This document shows positions 25,760 through 36,689 of a DNA stretch of 64,000 nucleotides, one piece after another. The stretch covers positions 1 to 64,000 of the forward strand of contig JAFEFG010000006.1 in NCBI GenBank assembly GCA_018240685.1, written 5' to 3'. The DNA comes from Pseudomonadota bacterium (lineage in GTDB: Bacteria > Pseudomonadota > Alphaproteobacteria > Reyranellales > Reyranellaceae). The number at the start of each line of letters is the position of its first letter. Positions within the stretch are counted from its first letter, which is position 1. Under the pieces are notes generated by a model. That model was not told the origin of the DNA. It worked only from the letters and a program-made list of their open reading frames with translations, and did no database searches. The translations under genes and the position numbers were made by a program.

Positions 25760-27604
25760 TCACGCGGCCTGGGCGCGGTACATGGCGTCGATCTCAGCCT
25801 TGTACTTGGCGTTAACGAAGCTTCGCTTGAGCTTCATGGTCGGCGTCAGCTCCTCGTCTTCGGGCGTGAGCTGCTGCTCGATCAGGTAGAAGCGCTTGAT
25901 GGTCTCCACGCGCGCGAAGTTGGTGTTGACCCTCTCGATCTCCGACCAGATCAGCTCCTGCACCTCCTTGGCGCGGCACAGGCTCGCGTAGTTGGTGAAG
26001 GGCACGTCGTTGTCCTGGGCGAATTTCTCAACCGTCTCGCGGTCGATCATCACCAGGCAGGTGAGGTAGGGGCGCCGGTCGCCGACCACGACTGCGTCGC
26101 TGATATAGGGAGAGAACTTGAGCTGGTTCTCGATCTCCGAGGGTGTGATGTTCTTGCCGCCGGCCGTGATGATGATGTCCTTCATCCGGTCGGTGATCTT
26201 CACGTAGCCCTCGTTGTCGATCACGCCGACATCGCCGGTGTGCAGCCAGCCCTCGGCATCGACCGTCTCGGCGGTCCTCTGCGGCTGGTTGAGATAGCCC
26301 ATGAAGACGAAGTCGCCCTTGATCAGGATCTCGCCCAGCGGCGAGATCTTCACCTCGCCGTAGGGCACCGACTTGCCGACCGTGCCGAGCTTGATGCCGT
26401 CGGCGGGCATGGCCGTCGCCAGGCCGCAATTCTCGGTCTGGCCATAGACCTCGTACATGTTGAGGCCCAGCGCCAGGTACCAGCGGATCAGTTCGGGCGC
26501 GATCGGCGCCGCTCCGGTGAACAGCCAGCGGCAGCGGTCGAGGCCGATCATCTTGCGGATGTTGCGCAGCACCAGCCAGTAGGCGGCCTGGAAGGCGAGC
26601 TTCTGCACCGCGTTCGGTGCCCGGCCTTCGATGCGGGCGTCGGCAATGGCGAAGCCGGCGCGGATCGCCTGCCGGTAGGCCCATTGCTGGAGCGGCGTGG
26701 CGTCCTTCAGCGCGATCGTGATGCCGGAGTAGAACTTCTCCCACACGCGCGGCACGGCGCCGAACAGCGTCGGCTGCACCTCGCGGATGTTGTCCGGCAC
26801 CGTCTCCGGGCTCTCCGCGAAGTTGCTGCAGCAGCCGGTGGCGATCGAGTAGTAGCTGCCCGCGATGCGTTCGGCGACATGGCACAGCGGCAGGAAGGCC
26901 AGCCGCTCGTCGCCCTCGTACCACGACAGCGACAGGCCGGGATGCATGCAGTTCTTCATCTGGTAGACGACGTTGCGATGGCTGTGCATCGCGCCCTTGG
27001 GCGGGCCGGTCGTGCCGGACGTGTAGACCAGGATGGCGAGGTCGTCGGGGCCGCGGCTGTTCACCAGCTCCTCGAACAGCCCTTCCTTGCCCCTGGCGTA
27101 GTCGCGGCCTCCGTTCATGAAGGCCTCGAGCGAGGTCACCATCGGATCGCGGAAGGTGGTGAGGCCCTCCATGTCGAACACGACGATCTGCCTCAGCGTC
27201 GGGCAGCGGTCGCGCACCTCGAGCGCCTTGTCGAGCTGCTCGTCGTCCTCGACGAACAGCACCACGGTGCGCGAATCGTTGACGAGGTATTCGACCTGCT
27301 TGGCCGAATCGGTGGGATAGATGCCCGACGACACGCCGCCGGCGCACAGGATCCCCAGATCGGCGTAGTTCCATTCCGGCACCGTGTTGGCCAGCACCGA
27401 GGCGACGTCGCCCGGCCGGAAGCCGATCGAATGGAGCGCGTAGGCGACGGCGCGGGCGCGCTCGAGCCAGTCGTTCCAGGAGACGGTGTTCCAGATGCCG
27501 TAGAGCTTCTCGCGCATGGCCGGCTTGTCGCCGCGCGTCCTGCAGGAGAGGATGAAGCTCTTGGGCAGGGTCTCCGCCACCGTCAGCGTCGCGAGTTGGG
27601 CCAT
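25760..27604 (-). CDS. AMP-dependent acyl-CoA synthetase/ligase (long-chain type)
   Basis: A 614-residue adenylate-forming enzyme that would activate a carboxylic acid to its CoA thioester. The P-loop is YTSGTTGPPKGAM. Other family motifs are VYGQTENCG (A5-like), WLHTGDVG (A7) and ITDRMKDIIITAGGKNITP (A8). The length and the N-terminal FILSCRTRGDKPAM match FadD15/long-chain-type ligases. It sits inside the operon, 21 bases after livF and 33 before binding-protein copy 2, so the imported substrate is probably a carboxylic acid that is activated on entry. The acid cannot be named from sequence. Confidence 0.9.
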   Translation of the reverse strand: MAQLATLTVAETLPKSFILSCRTRGDKPAMREKLYGIWNTVSWNDWLERARAVAYALHSIGFRPGDVASVLANTVPEWNYADLGILCAGGVSSGIYPTDSAKQVEYLVNDSRTVVLFVEDDEQLDKALEVRDRCPTLRQIVVFDMEGLTTFRDPMVTSLEAFMNGGRDYARGKEGLFEELVNSRGPDDLAILVYTSGTTGPPKGAMHSHRNVVYQMKNCMHPGLSLSWYEGDERLAFLPLCHVAERIAGSYYSIATGCCSNFAESPETVPDNIREVQPTLFGAVPRVWEKFYSGITIALKDATPLQQWAYRQAIRAGFAIADARIEGRAPNAVQKLAFQAAYWLVLRNIRKMIGLDRCRWLFTGAAPIAPELIRWYLALGLNMYEVYGQTENCGLATAMPADGIKLGTVGKSVPYGEVKISPLGEILIKGDFVFMGYLNQPQRTAETVDAEGWLHTGDVGVIDNEGYVKITDRMKDIIITAGGKNITPSEIENQLKFSPYISDAVVVGDRRPYLTCLVMIDRETVEKFAQDNDVPFTNYASLCRAKEVQELIWSEIERVNTNFARVETIKRFYLIEQQLTPEDEELTPTMKLKRSFVNAKYKAEIDAMYRAQAA

Positions 27605-27625
27605 GCTTCCTCCGATCGGCCGCTC

Positions 27626-28402
<777 letters not shown>

Positions 28403-28408
28403 GGCCCC

Positions 28409-29163
<755 letters not shown>

Positions 29164-29167
<4 letters not shown>

Positions 29168-30315
29168 CGGTTGCGCTCCGACTTCACGTAGGTCTTCTGC
29201 CGCTTGAACGTGGCCTTCTTGTAGAGCGGGAAGAGCTCGAAGAAGAGCTTCACCTTGAGCCAGCGCCCGTAGAGCCCGTAGGGCTCGAACAGGATGAACA
29301 GCATGATGATCAGGCCGTAGATCGCGCCCTTCAGCCCGGCGGCCGAGCCGATGCGCGAGGCGACGTCCTGGATGGTCGAGGCGGTGTCGGGCGTCGAGCC
29401 GAGGGCGGTACTCAGCGCGGCCAGCATGCCCGGCACGTCGTCCTTCAGCCAGGTCAGGAACGGATCGACCATGACGATGAAGATGGCGCCGAACACAGCG
29501 CCGTGCAGGCCGAAGGCGCCGCCGATGATGATCACCATGATGAACTCGATCGAGAGCTGCAGGGTGAACATCTCTGGCGAGATGAAGGTCATCTTGTGGG
29601 CGAACAGGACGCCCGCGAGCCCCGTGATCGCCGCGCTGATGGCGAACGACTTCACCTTGTAGGCGGCGAGGTCGATGCCCATGCTGCGGCTCGCCGTCTC
29701 GCTGTCGCGGATGGCGATGAAGGCGCGCCCCGTCGGCGAGCGCAGCAGGTTCAGCGTCATCAGGATGACGAGCACCAGCACGGCGAGGCACAGATAGTAG
29801 AATTCCGGATCGTCACGCGGCAGCGGCATGCCGAACAGCTCCGCCGTCTTCACGCGCATGCCTTCGTTGCCGTTGGTGACGTATTCCCAGCGCGCCATCA
29901 CCTCCTCGACGATGAAGGCGAAGGCGATGGTGGCGATCACCAGGTAGATGCCCTGTAGCCGCAGCGCCGGGAAGCCCACCAGCGCTCCCACCGCGCCGGC
30001 GATGATGGCGGCGAGCGGGAAGTAGACGATGAACGGCACGCCGTTCTTCTGCAGGAATGCCGCCGTATAGGCGCCGATCGCCAGGAAGGCGGCATGGCCG
30101 AGCGAGGCCTGGCCGGTGAAGCCGGTCAGGATCATCAGCGCCACGCCCACGATCGCGTAGATGAAGACGAAGACGATCTGGCTCTGCAGGTAGGTGTCGA
30201 GCACGAACGGCACCGCGATCAGCGCCGCCAGCAGCAGCCCGTAGGACCACCAGTAGCCCGCATGCTTGAGGATGCGGATGTCCTGGTCGTAGTCGGTCTT
30301 GAAGATGAACCGCAT
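29164..30315 (-). CDS. livM: LivM-type ABC permease
   Basis: A 383-residue inner-membrane permease. It has the LivM hallmarks LTGFTGQASLGHAAFLAIGAYTAA and LQGIYLVIATIAFAFIVEEV, and a long late segment (GAFGLHGAVFGAIF) conserved in the family. About nine hydrophobic segments are seen. It lies 4 bases after livH and overlaps livG. The extra 60-residue insertion around TWLKDDVPGMLAALSTALGS is longer than in E. coli LivM but common in this subgroup. Confidence 0.92.
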
Positions 30316-30319
30316 GCGC

Positions 30320-31195
30320 CTACACCTTCTTGCGGATGCGAGGGCCGAACAGGCCCTGGGGCCGCAGCAGGAGCACGGCGAGCAGAACGATGTAGGGCGT
30401 CACGTCTTTCCAACCCTGCGGAAGATAGAAGCCGGCGAGCGTCTCGATGACGCCGATGATGAGGCCGCCCACCACGGCACCCGGGATCGAGCCGAAGCCG
30501 CCCAGGACAGCGGCCGGGAAGGCCTTGAGGCCGAGTGCCAGCCCGACGTTCGAGTGGATGAAAGTGATCGGCGCCAGCAGCACGCCGGCACAGGCCGCAA
30601 CCGCGGCGCTGATGGCCCAGATCAGCGACACCACGCGCTTCACCGGGATGCCCATGTAGTAGGCGGCCAGCATGTTTTCGGAGGTGGCGCGCATCGCGGT
30701 GCCGAGCCGCGTATGGTTGAAGAAGAGGTAAAGCACGGCGCACAGGAGCACCGTGGCGACGATGACCGACAGCTTGTCGTAGGCCAGCACCAGGTTGCCG
30801 ATCTTCAGCACACCGCTCGAGAAGGGGGTGTCGATCTTGAGATCGTCGGTGCCCCAGATCATGCCGGCGACGGAGCGCAGGAAGTAGCCGAGCCCGATGG
30901 TCGCCATGACGATCGAGAACTGCGGATAGCCCAGGATCGGCCGCACCAGCAGGCGCTCGGTGGCCATGCCGAACAGCGCCATCGCCGCGACGGCGAGCAG
31001 AAAGCCCAGCCAGTAGTTGAGGCCGAGAAGGGCGATGAAGGTGAAGGCGAAGAACCCGCCCAGCATCATCAGGTCGCCCTGGGCGAAGTTCACGACCTCG
31101 GTCGCCTTGTAGATGAGGACGAATCCGAGGGCGATCAGACCATAAACGCAGCCAAGCGCGATCCCGCTCACCAGCTGCTGGATGAAATCGAGCAT
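30320..31195 (-). CDS. livH: LivH-type ABC permease
   Basis: A 291-residue inner-membrane permease with the family start MLDFIQQLVSGIALGCVYGLIALGF and the segment VVNFAQGDLMMLGGFFAF. ATG 31195 is preceded by GGGTAGGA. Longer in-frame extensions upstream are not coding-like. It is the first gene of the operon livH-livM-livG-livF-ligase-binding protein, whose promoter lies in the 166-base region shared with the divergent acyl-CoA dehydrogenase gene. Confidence 0.93.
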   Translation of the reverse strand: MLDFIQQLVSGIALGCVYGLIALGFVLIYKATEVVNFAQGDLMMLGGFFAFTFIALLGLNYWLGFLLAVAAMALFGMATERLLVRPILGYPQFSIVMATIGLGYFLRSVAGMIWGTDDLKIDTPFSSGVLKIGNLVLAYDKLSVIVATVLLCAVLYLFFNHTRLGTAMRATSENMLAAYYMGIPVKRVVSLIWAISAAVAACAGVLLAPITFIHSNVGLALGLKAFPAAVLGGFGSIPGAVVGGLIIGVIETLAGFYLPQGWKDVTPYIVLLAVLLLRPQGLFGPRIRKKV

Positions 31196-31361
31196 TCCTA
31201 CCCTGACTCCGGTCGTTCCGGGTCGCGCGTCGCTCGGTTTCTTTTGCCCAAGCGTTCGTGCGGCGGAGGCATTAAGACGGGCCGTGCCGCGCCAAGTCAA
31301 TGGATTTTCGGCAGAGCGCCTGTAGTCTTCGTGACCGTGGAGCAGAGCGGAGGAAATTCAA

Positions 31362-32531
31362 ATGTCGCTTGCCGAACCGCTTTCGTCGGTCGCGCCGCCC
31401 TCGCCATTCTACACAGCGGAGCATGAGGCGTTTCGCGCCACGGTTCGTCGCTTCGTCGACCGCGAGATCATGCCCTACGTCGACCAGTGGGACGAGGCCG
31501 AGGAGTTTCCGCGCGAGCTCTATCGGAAGGCCTCCGCGGCCGGCCTGATGCAGCTCGGCTTTCCCGAGGAATATGGCGGCGTGCCCACCGATCCCTTCTT
31601 CGGCGTCATCAAGTCGGAGGAACTGGCGCGCCACGGCAGCGGCGGACTCAATGCCAGCCTCAACAGCCACACGATCGGCGCACCGCCGATCGCGGCGCTG
31701 GGGCCGGAATGGATGAAGCGCAGGCTGCTGCCGGAGATCCTGTCGGGCGAAAAGATCAGCGCGCTCGCCATCACCGAGCCGAGCGGCGGCTCGGACGTCG
31801 CCAACCTGAAGACGACGGCGCGGCGCGAAGGCGACCACTACGTCGTCAACGGCTCCAAGATGTTCATCACCTCCGGCGTGCGGGCGGACTATTACACGGT
31901 CGCGGTCCGGACCGGCGGTCCGGGCGCGGGGGGCGTGTCGCTGCTGCTGATCGAGCGGGAGCGCGAGGGCTTCTCGCGGACCAGGCTCAAGAAGATGGGC
32001 TGGTGGGCGTCGGACACCGCGCAGCTCTTCTTCGACAATGTCCGCGTCCCGGTCGAGAACCTGATCGGCCCGGAGAACAAAGGCTTCATCGGCATCATGC
32101 TCAACTTCAACCAGGAGCGGCTGGGCATGTCGGCCGGCGCCTACGGCTACGCCAGGGTCTGCCTCGATGAATCGATCGCCTATGCGCGCGAGCGCCATAC
32201 CTTCGGCCGGCCGCTGATCGCCAACCAGGTGGTGCGCCATCGCCTGGTCGACATGGCCATGCGCATCAATGCCGTGAAATCGACGCTCGAGCTGCTGGCC
32301 TGGCGGGTGGGGCAGGGCGAGAAGCCGGTGGCGGAAATCTGCATGCTGAAGAACCTCGCCACCTCGACCATGGAGTTCTGCGCCAACGAGGCGATGCAGA
32401 TCTTCGGCGGGGCGGGCTATCTGCGCGGCGCCAAGGTCGAGCGCATCTATCGCGAGACCAAGGTCATGTCGATCGGCGGCGGCTCGGTCGAGATCATGAA
32501 GGACTTGGCCGCCCGGCAGATGGGATTGTAG
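31362..32531 (+). CDS. Acyl-CoA dehydrogenase
   Basis: A 389-residue flavin enzyme that would introduce a 2,3 double bond into an acyl-CoA. The FAD-binding segments ALAITEPSGGSDVANLKT and MFITSG are present. The late active-site glutamate found as IYEGT in short-chain enzymes is absent (the sequence reads SIGGGSVEI); E252 in NQERLGMSAG instead matches the internal base of the isovaleryl/long-chain type. GGAGGAAAT precedes ATG 31362. It is divergent from the liv/acyl-CoA ligase operon, so it likely oxidises the CoA ester produced there; that link is inferred. Confidence 0.9.
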   Translation: MSLAEPLSSVAPPSPFYTAEHEAFRATVRRFVDREIMPYVDQWDEAEEFPRELYRKASAAGLMQLGFPEEYGGVPTDPFFGVIKSEELARHGSGGLNASLNSHTIGAPPIAALGPEWMKRRLLPEILSGEKISALAITEPSGGSDVANLKTTARREGDHYVVNGSKMFITSGVRADYYTVAVRTGGPGAGGVSLLLIEREREGFSRTRLKKMGWWASDTAQLFFDNVRVPVENLIGPENKGFIGIMLNFNQERLGMSAGAYGYARVCLDESIAYARERHTFGRPLIANQVVRHRLVDMAMRINAVKSTLELLAWRVGQGEKPVAEICMLKNLATSTMEFCANEAMQIFGGAGYLRGAKVERIYRETKVMSIGGGSVEIMKDLAARQMGL

Positions 32532-32695
32532 GAGGAGGGGCGGGGTTCCTCGCCGGGGCGGACGGTCGGTCGCACGCCCGGGCGGAACGGCGGCCTCGGT
32601 CTGGCGCGCAATGTGCGTCACATGTTCGGTGTCTTCCGGCTGCGGGCGGGGAATCCTTGTCCTGCCGCCGGCCGGCACGGCGATAGGAGTAGCGT

Positions 32696-33199
32696 ATGGT
32701 CAAATCCCTCACCACACCGGAGGAGCGCGTGGCGCTCTTCCAGACCCTGTTCTCGGACGCCATTCCGCACAACAGGGCCCTGGGCCTGAAAGTCGTCGCC
32801 GTGGCCCGAGGCCTCGCCTCGATGCAGCTCGAGTGGCGCGAGGAACTCGTCGGCAATCCCGAGACCGGGGTGCTGGCGGGCGGCCCGCTGACGGCGATGC
32901 TGGATGGCTGTTGCGGCATGGCGGTCGCGACCATGCTGAAGGACCCGATGCCGTTTGCCACCCTCGACCTGCGCATCGACTACGCCAAGCCCGCGACTCC
33001 CGGCAAGCCGGTGATCGCCGAGGCCGAGTGCTACCGCATCACGCGTTCCGTCGCCTTCACCCGCGCCTTCGCCCACCAGGGCGACCCCAAGGACCCCGTC
33101 GCCGCCGCCGCCGGCACCTTCATGCTGGGCACCAAGGGCAAGGTCACGCGGGCGCAGGCGGTGGCCAAGGAAGTTCTCGGCAAGGGGCTCTCGACATGA
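32696..33199 (+). CDS. PaaI-family hotdog thioesterase
   Basis: A 167-residue hotdog-fold protein of the PaaI/YdiI thioesterase group, with the typical central helix and strands (LAGGPLTAMLDGCCGMAVATML, TLDLRIDYAKPA). It has an AGGAG site before ATG 32696. It overlaps the next thioesterase gene by ATGA. It probably hydrolyses an acyl-CoA, fitting the neighbouring dehydrogenase. Confidence 0.85.
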   Translation: MVKSLTTPEERVALFQTLFSDAIPHNRALGLKVVAVARGLASMQLEWREELVGNPETGVLAGGPLTAMLDGCCGMAVATMLKDPMPFATLDLRIDYAKPATPGKPVIAEAECYRITRSVAFTRAFAHQGDPKDPVAAAAGTFMLGTKGKVTRAQAVAKEVLGKGLST

Positions 33200-33660
33200 G
33201 CGGCGGCAGCCTGATGAAGCGCCTGGCCGAGGCCCGCAAGCACCGCGACGTCGGCCAGCTCGCCGAGGCCATTCCCTATGCGCGCTGGATGCAGATCGCG
33301 CCGGAGAACGGCACGGGGGAACTGCTGACGCGCATGCGCTACCACGACTCCCTGATCGGCAACACCTTCCTGCCGGCCATCCATGGCGGCACGCTGGGGG
33401 CGTTGCTGGAGATGGCGGCGATCTTCCATCTCCTGTGGGAGACAGAAGCGGAGACGGTGCCCAAGATCGTCAACATAACCGTCGACTACCTGCGCTCGGC
33501 GCGGCCACTCGACGTCATCGCCTCGGCCAAGGTGACCAAGCAGGGGCGGCGGATGGTCAACGTCTTCGCCGAAGCCTGGCAGGACGACCGTTCCAAGCCG
33601 GTGGCGACGGCGCAGGCGCATTTCCTGGTGACGGCGGCGGACGAGCCGTCGGTGCTCTAG
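33196..33660 (+). CDS. Second PaaI-family hotdog thioesterase
   Basis: A 154-residue hotdog-fold protein with IHGGTLGALLEMAAIFHLL and NITVDYLRSARP, the equivalent motifs of the preceding protein though quite diverged. The ATG overlaps the previous stop (33196-33199), so the two are translated together. Paired diverged hotdog genes can encode a heteromeric enzyme with unequal active sites; this is a possibility only. Confidence 0.85.
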   Translation: MSGGSLMKRLAEARKHRDVGQLAEAIPYARWMQIAPENGTGELLTRMRYHDSLIGNTFLPAIHGGTLGALLEMAAIFHLLWETEAETVPKIVNITVDYLRSARPLDVIASAKVTKQGRRMVNVFAEAWQDDRSKPVATAQAHFLVTAADEPSVL

Positions 33661-33799
33661 GTCCGGTCGGGCCGCGTCCTCGCCCGCGCACCCGGTGCGA
33701 CTCCCCGGGGCGGGGACGGCGGGAGCGCGCGATGGGCGCATGGGTGAATTGCGCGTCGGCGCTCGTGGACTTTGTCCTCCCATGCAGTAAACACGAGGC

Positions 33800-34528
33800 A
33801 TGGACTACGATTCCCTGAGGGCGGAGCAGGACGATGTGGTGCGCGACGGCGCCGCGTTCGAAGCCTATCGGCAGCCCGGCGACCTGATCGATTCCGGCCA
33901 TCCCGCGGTCGTTGCCCACGCGCGGGACATCGCGGGCGAGGGAAGCGATCGCGACAAGGCACTGCGCCTCTACTACGCGGTGCGCGACGGCCTGCGCTAC
34001 GACCCCTACAACACGCCGATGAAACGCGAAGCCTATCGCGCCAGCACGACACTGGCGGCGGGACATGGCTATTGCGTCAACAAGGCCGGCGTGATGGCGG
34101 CGCTCTGCCGGGCGGTGGGCATCCCAGCGCGCGTCGGCTATGCCGACGTGCGCAACCACATGACCACCCAGAGGCTGGCCGATCTGATGGGCAGCGACGT
34201 GTTCTACTACCACGGCTACACCGACGTCTGGCTCGATGGCCGGTGGGTGAAGGCCACGCCCGCCTTCAACCGGGAGCTGACGGACCGGTTCGGCCTCAAG
34301 CCGCTCGACTGGGATGCCGTATCGGACTCGATCTACCATCCCTTCGACCTCAGCGGCCGGCGCCACATGGAGTATCTCGCCTATCGCGGCGTGTTCGCCG
34401 ACATTCCGTTCGACGAGATCCGGGGCGCGTTCCGCCACTACTATCCGCGCATGGCGCGGCAGCAGGAGGAAATGGCGCTGGGCGGCGACTTCGGCGCCGA
34501 AGGCGCGGCGGAGGCAGCGCGCACGTGA
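33800..34528 (+). CDS. Transglutaminase-like protease-fold protein
   Basis: A 242-residue cytosolic protein of the transglutaminase-like superfamily. C92 in GHGYCVNKAG and H138 in YYHGYTDVWLDGRWV are the catalytic pair. The usual DPT after the histidine is replaced by KATPAFN, the form common in the bacterial subfamily. It starts 139 bases after the thioesterases and overlaps the following MFS gene by GTGA. The substrate is unknown; members cleave or transfer amide bonds. Confidence 0.85.
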   Translation: MDYDSLRAEQDDVVRDGAAFEAYRQPGDLIDSGHPAVVAHARDIAGEGSDRDKALRLYYAVRDGLRYDPYNTPMKREAYRASTTLAAGHGYCVNKAGVMAALCRAVGIPARVGYADVRNHMTTQRLADLMGSDVFYYHGYTDVWLDGRWVKATPAFNRELTDRFGLKPLDWDAVSDSIYHPFDLSGRRHMEYLAYRGVFADIPFDEIRGAFRHYYPRMARQQEEMALGGDFGAEGAAEAART

Positions 34529-35736
34529 AGATCGTTCCGCGGTCGGCCGCCTACGCGGCCCTCCTGGTCGCGCTCGGCAGTTTCGGCCCGCTTACCATGA
34601 GTATCTATTCGCCGGTCATGCCCTCGGTGGAGCATGACCTGCAGGCTTCGGCCGAAGGCGTGAAGCTCACGCTCACGACCTTCATGCTGGGCTTCGCCGT
34701 GGGCCAGCTCTTCTACGGCCCGCTGAGCGACCGCTACGGACGGCGGCCCGTCCTGCTGGGCGGCTTGCTGTTCTTCACCCTCACCACTTTCGGCTGCTCG
34801 CTGGCGCCGACCATCGGCAGCCTGATCGGCCTGCGGCTCCTGCAGGGGCTCGGCGCGGCCTCGGGCACCGTCCTGGGACGCGCGCTCACGCGCGACGCCT
34901 ACACCTTCCAGGAGATGCCGCTGATCATGAGCTGGATCGCGCTCGGCATGAACATCGCGCCCACGGTCGCGCCGGGCCTCGGCGGCTTCCTGGGCGAGGC
35001 CTTCGGCTGGTACGCGACCTTCTGGGTGGTCGGCGGCTTCAGCACCATCCTGCTGGTCGTCGTGGCGGTCGGCCTCGGCGAGACCAACAAGTTCAAGAGC
35101 GACAGCGTGGCGCTGGGCCGCCTGCTGGGCGGATCGGGCACCATGCTGCGCGACCGGCGCTTCTTGGGCTATGTGCTGACGCTGGGCTTCGCCTTCGCCA
35201 TCAATTTCGGCATGCTCGCCGGCGCGCCCTTCATCCTCCAGGACCGCCTCGGCTTCTCGCCACGCGAGTTCGGCCTGCTGGTGCTGCTGAACGTGGCCGG
35301 CTATGCGGCGGGCAACTTCGCGAACAACCGGCTGGTCGGGCGCGTTTCCTCCGAGCGCATCCTGGCCTGGGCCGGCTGGTTCCATGTCGCGGCCCTGACC
35401 GTGATGGCCGTCCTTTCCTTCTCGGGCATTCTCGAATGGTGGGTGATCACGGGTCCGTACATGGTGCTGAGCTTCGGCTCGGGCATGATCTCCCCCAACA
35501 GCAGCGCCGGCGCAGTCGGGCTCTATCCCCGGCTCGCGGGCACCGCCTCGTCGTGGGTCGGGCTCGCACAGATGGGCATGGGAGCGCTGGGAACGGTCGT
35601 CGTCGCGGTGCTGACCTCGATCGGCGGCCGCTACGTGGCGATGCCGCTGTTCGCCGGCCTCATGCCGTTTGCCGTCGCGACGGTGCTGAGCGCGCGCCTG
35701 CTGCGCACGTCGGCGCCGGTCACGCCGCGCGACTGA
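34525..35736 (+). CDS. MFS multidrug-type exporter (Bcr/CflA-like)
   Basis: A 403-residue major-facilitator transporter with 12 predicted membrane segments. MSIYSPVMPSVEHDL and GPLSDRYGRRPVLLGG are the marks of the Bcr/CflA drug-export group. The start is GTG 34525, overlapping the transglutaminase-like gene by 4 bases, so the two are coupled. The final 17 bases overlap the convergent methyltransferase gene. Confidence 0.88.
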   Translation: MKIVPRSAAYAALLVALGSFGPLTMSIYSPVMPSVEHDLQASAEGVKLTLTTFMLGFAVGQLFYGPLSDRYGRRPVLLGGLLFFTLTTFGCSLAPTIGSLIGLRLLQGLGAASGTVLGRALTRDAYTFQEMPLIMSWIALGMNIAPTVAPGLGGFLGEAFGWYATFWVVGGFSTILLVVVAVGLGETNKFKSDSVALGRLLGGSGTMLRDRRFLGYVLTLGFAFAINFGMLAGAPFILQDRLGFSPREFGLLVLLNVAGYAAGNFANNRLVGRVSSERILAWAGWFHVAALTVMAVLSFSGILEWWVITGPYMVLSFGSGMISPNSSAGAVGLYPRLAGTASSWVGLAQMGMGALGTVVVAVLTSIGGRYVAMPLFAGLMPFAVATVLSARLLRTSAPVTPRD

Positions 35737-36547
35737 CGATCTCGGTCGGCGCGATGACGCCGCGTTCGAGCAGGGCGATCATGTTGGCGACCTTCTGAGG
35801 CGCCGTCGGGCCCATCACGATCTGCAGGCCCAGCGGCGGCGGCCCTCCCTGCGCCATGCGCTGCCGCATCTGGCGGAAGAACTCGATGGCGAAGTCCCGG
35901 CGGCTGCGTTCCTTCTCGATCGCGAAGCCGGCGGCCGTCAGCAGGCGCTTGTAGGTCTCCGCCGTGTCGATGAAGTTCGTCGCGGGTTCCGACGACCATG
36001 GCACGGGATAGACGAACTCGCCGTCGCTCTCGCGCATGACGTCGTAGATGGCGAAGATCCCGCCCGGCTTCAGGACGCGGCGGATCTCGGTGAAGGCGGC
36101 CTGCTTGTCGGCGATGTTCATGCCGACATGCAGCATGTAGGCGCCGTCGAACGTGCCGTCGGCGAAGGGCAGGGCGGTCGCGCTCGCCTGGTGGTAGGCT
36201 ACCGCATCTCCGAGGCCGATGCGCTTGGACATCTGCCCGGCCACGCTTACGTATTCCGGGGTCAGGTCGATGCCGTCGATGTGCCATCCGCGTTCGAGGG
36301 CGAAGTAGCGCGACGCGCCGCCGATGCCGCAGCCGACATCCAGCACGCGCGCGCCGCGCGGCAGGTCGAGCTGCGCGCTGAGATCCATGGTCGCCCGGCG
36401 GCCGCCGATGTGGAACTCGTCGATGGGGGCGAGATCGGCGTGGGCGAGCTTGTCCGGCTCCTTGCCGGCGGACTGCAGGGCGGCAAGGATCGCCGCTTCG
36501 AGGGAGCCGTGTTCGTAGTGTCGGGCGACGTTCTGCTCGAGTGTCAT
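35720..36547 (-). CDS. Class I SAM-dependent methyltransferase
   Basis: A 275-residue methyltransferase of the UbiE/sterol-24-C-methyltransferase-like kind with motif I VLDVGCGIGGASRYFA, ALPFADGTFDGAYMLHVGMNI and VLKPGGIFAIYDV. ATG 36547 is preceded by GTGGAGG 8 bases upstream; the GTG in that same site is an unlikely start. It is divergent from the AraC-type regulator, which may control it. The substrate is unknown. Confidence 0.88.
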   Translation of the reverse strand: MTLEQNVARHYEHGSLEAAILAALQSAGKEPDKLAHADLAPIDEFHIGGRRATMDLSAQLDLPRGARVLDVGCGIGGASRYFALERGWHIDGIDLTPEYVSVAGQMSKRIGLGDAVAYHQASATALPFADGTFDGAYMLHVGMNIADKQAAFTEIRRVLKPGGIFAIYDVMRESDGEFVYPVPWSSEPATNFIDTAETYKRLLTAAGFAIEKERSRRDFAIEFFRQMRQRMAQGGPPPLGLQIVMGPTAPQKVANMIALLERGVIAPTEIVSRAA

Positions 36548-36689
36548 CGATTGGACCTCCACTGCTGGGAAGCCTCGCGCCCGGCAGGAGCGGCGACTAT
36601 GCAGCTTTCGCGGCGTTATACAAAAACCGCAGAAATCGGGCTAGGCTCGCCGCGCTGGACCAAGAAGTGGACCAAGACAGGGGCGAAAC

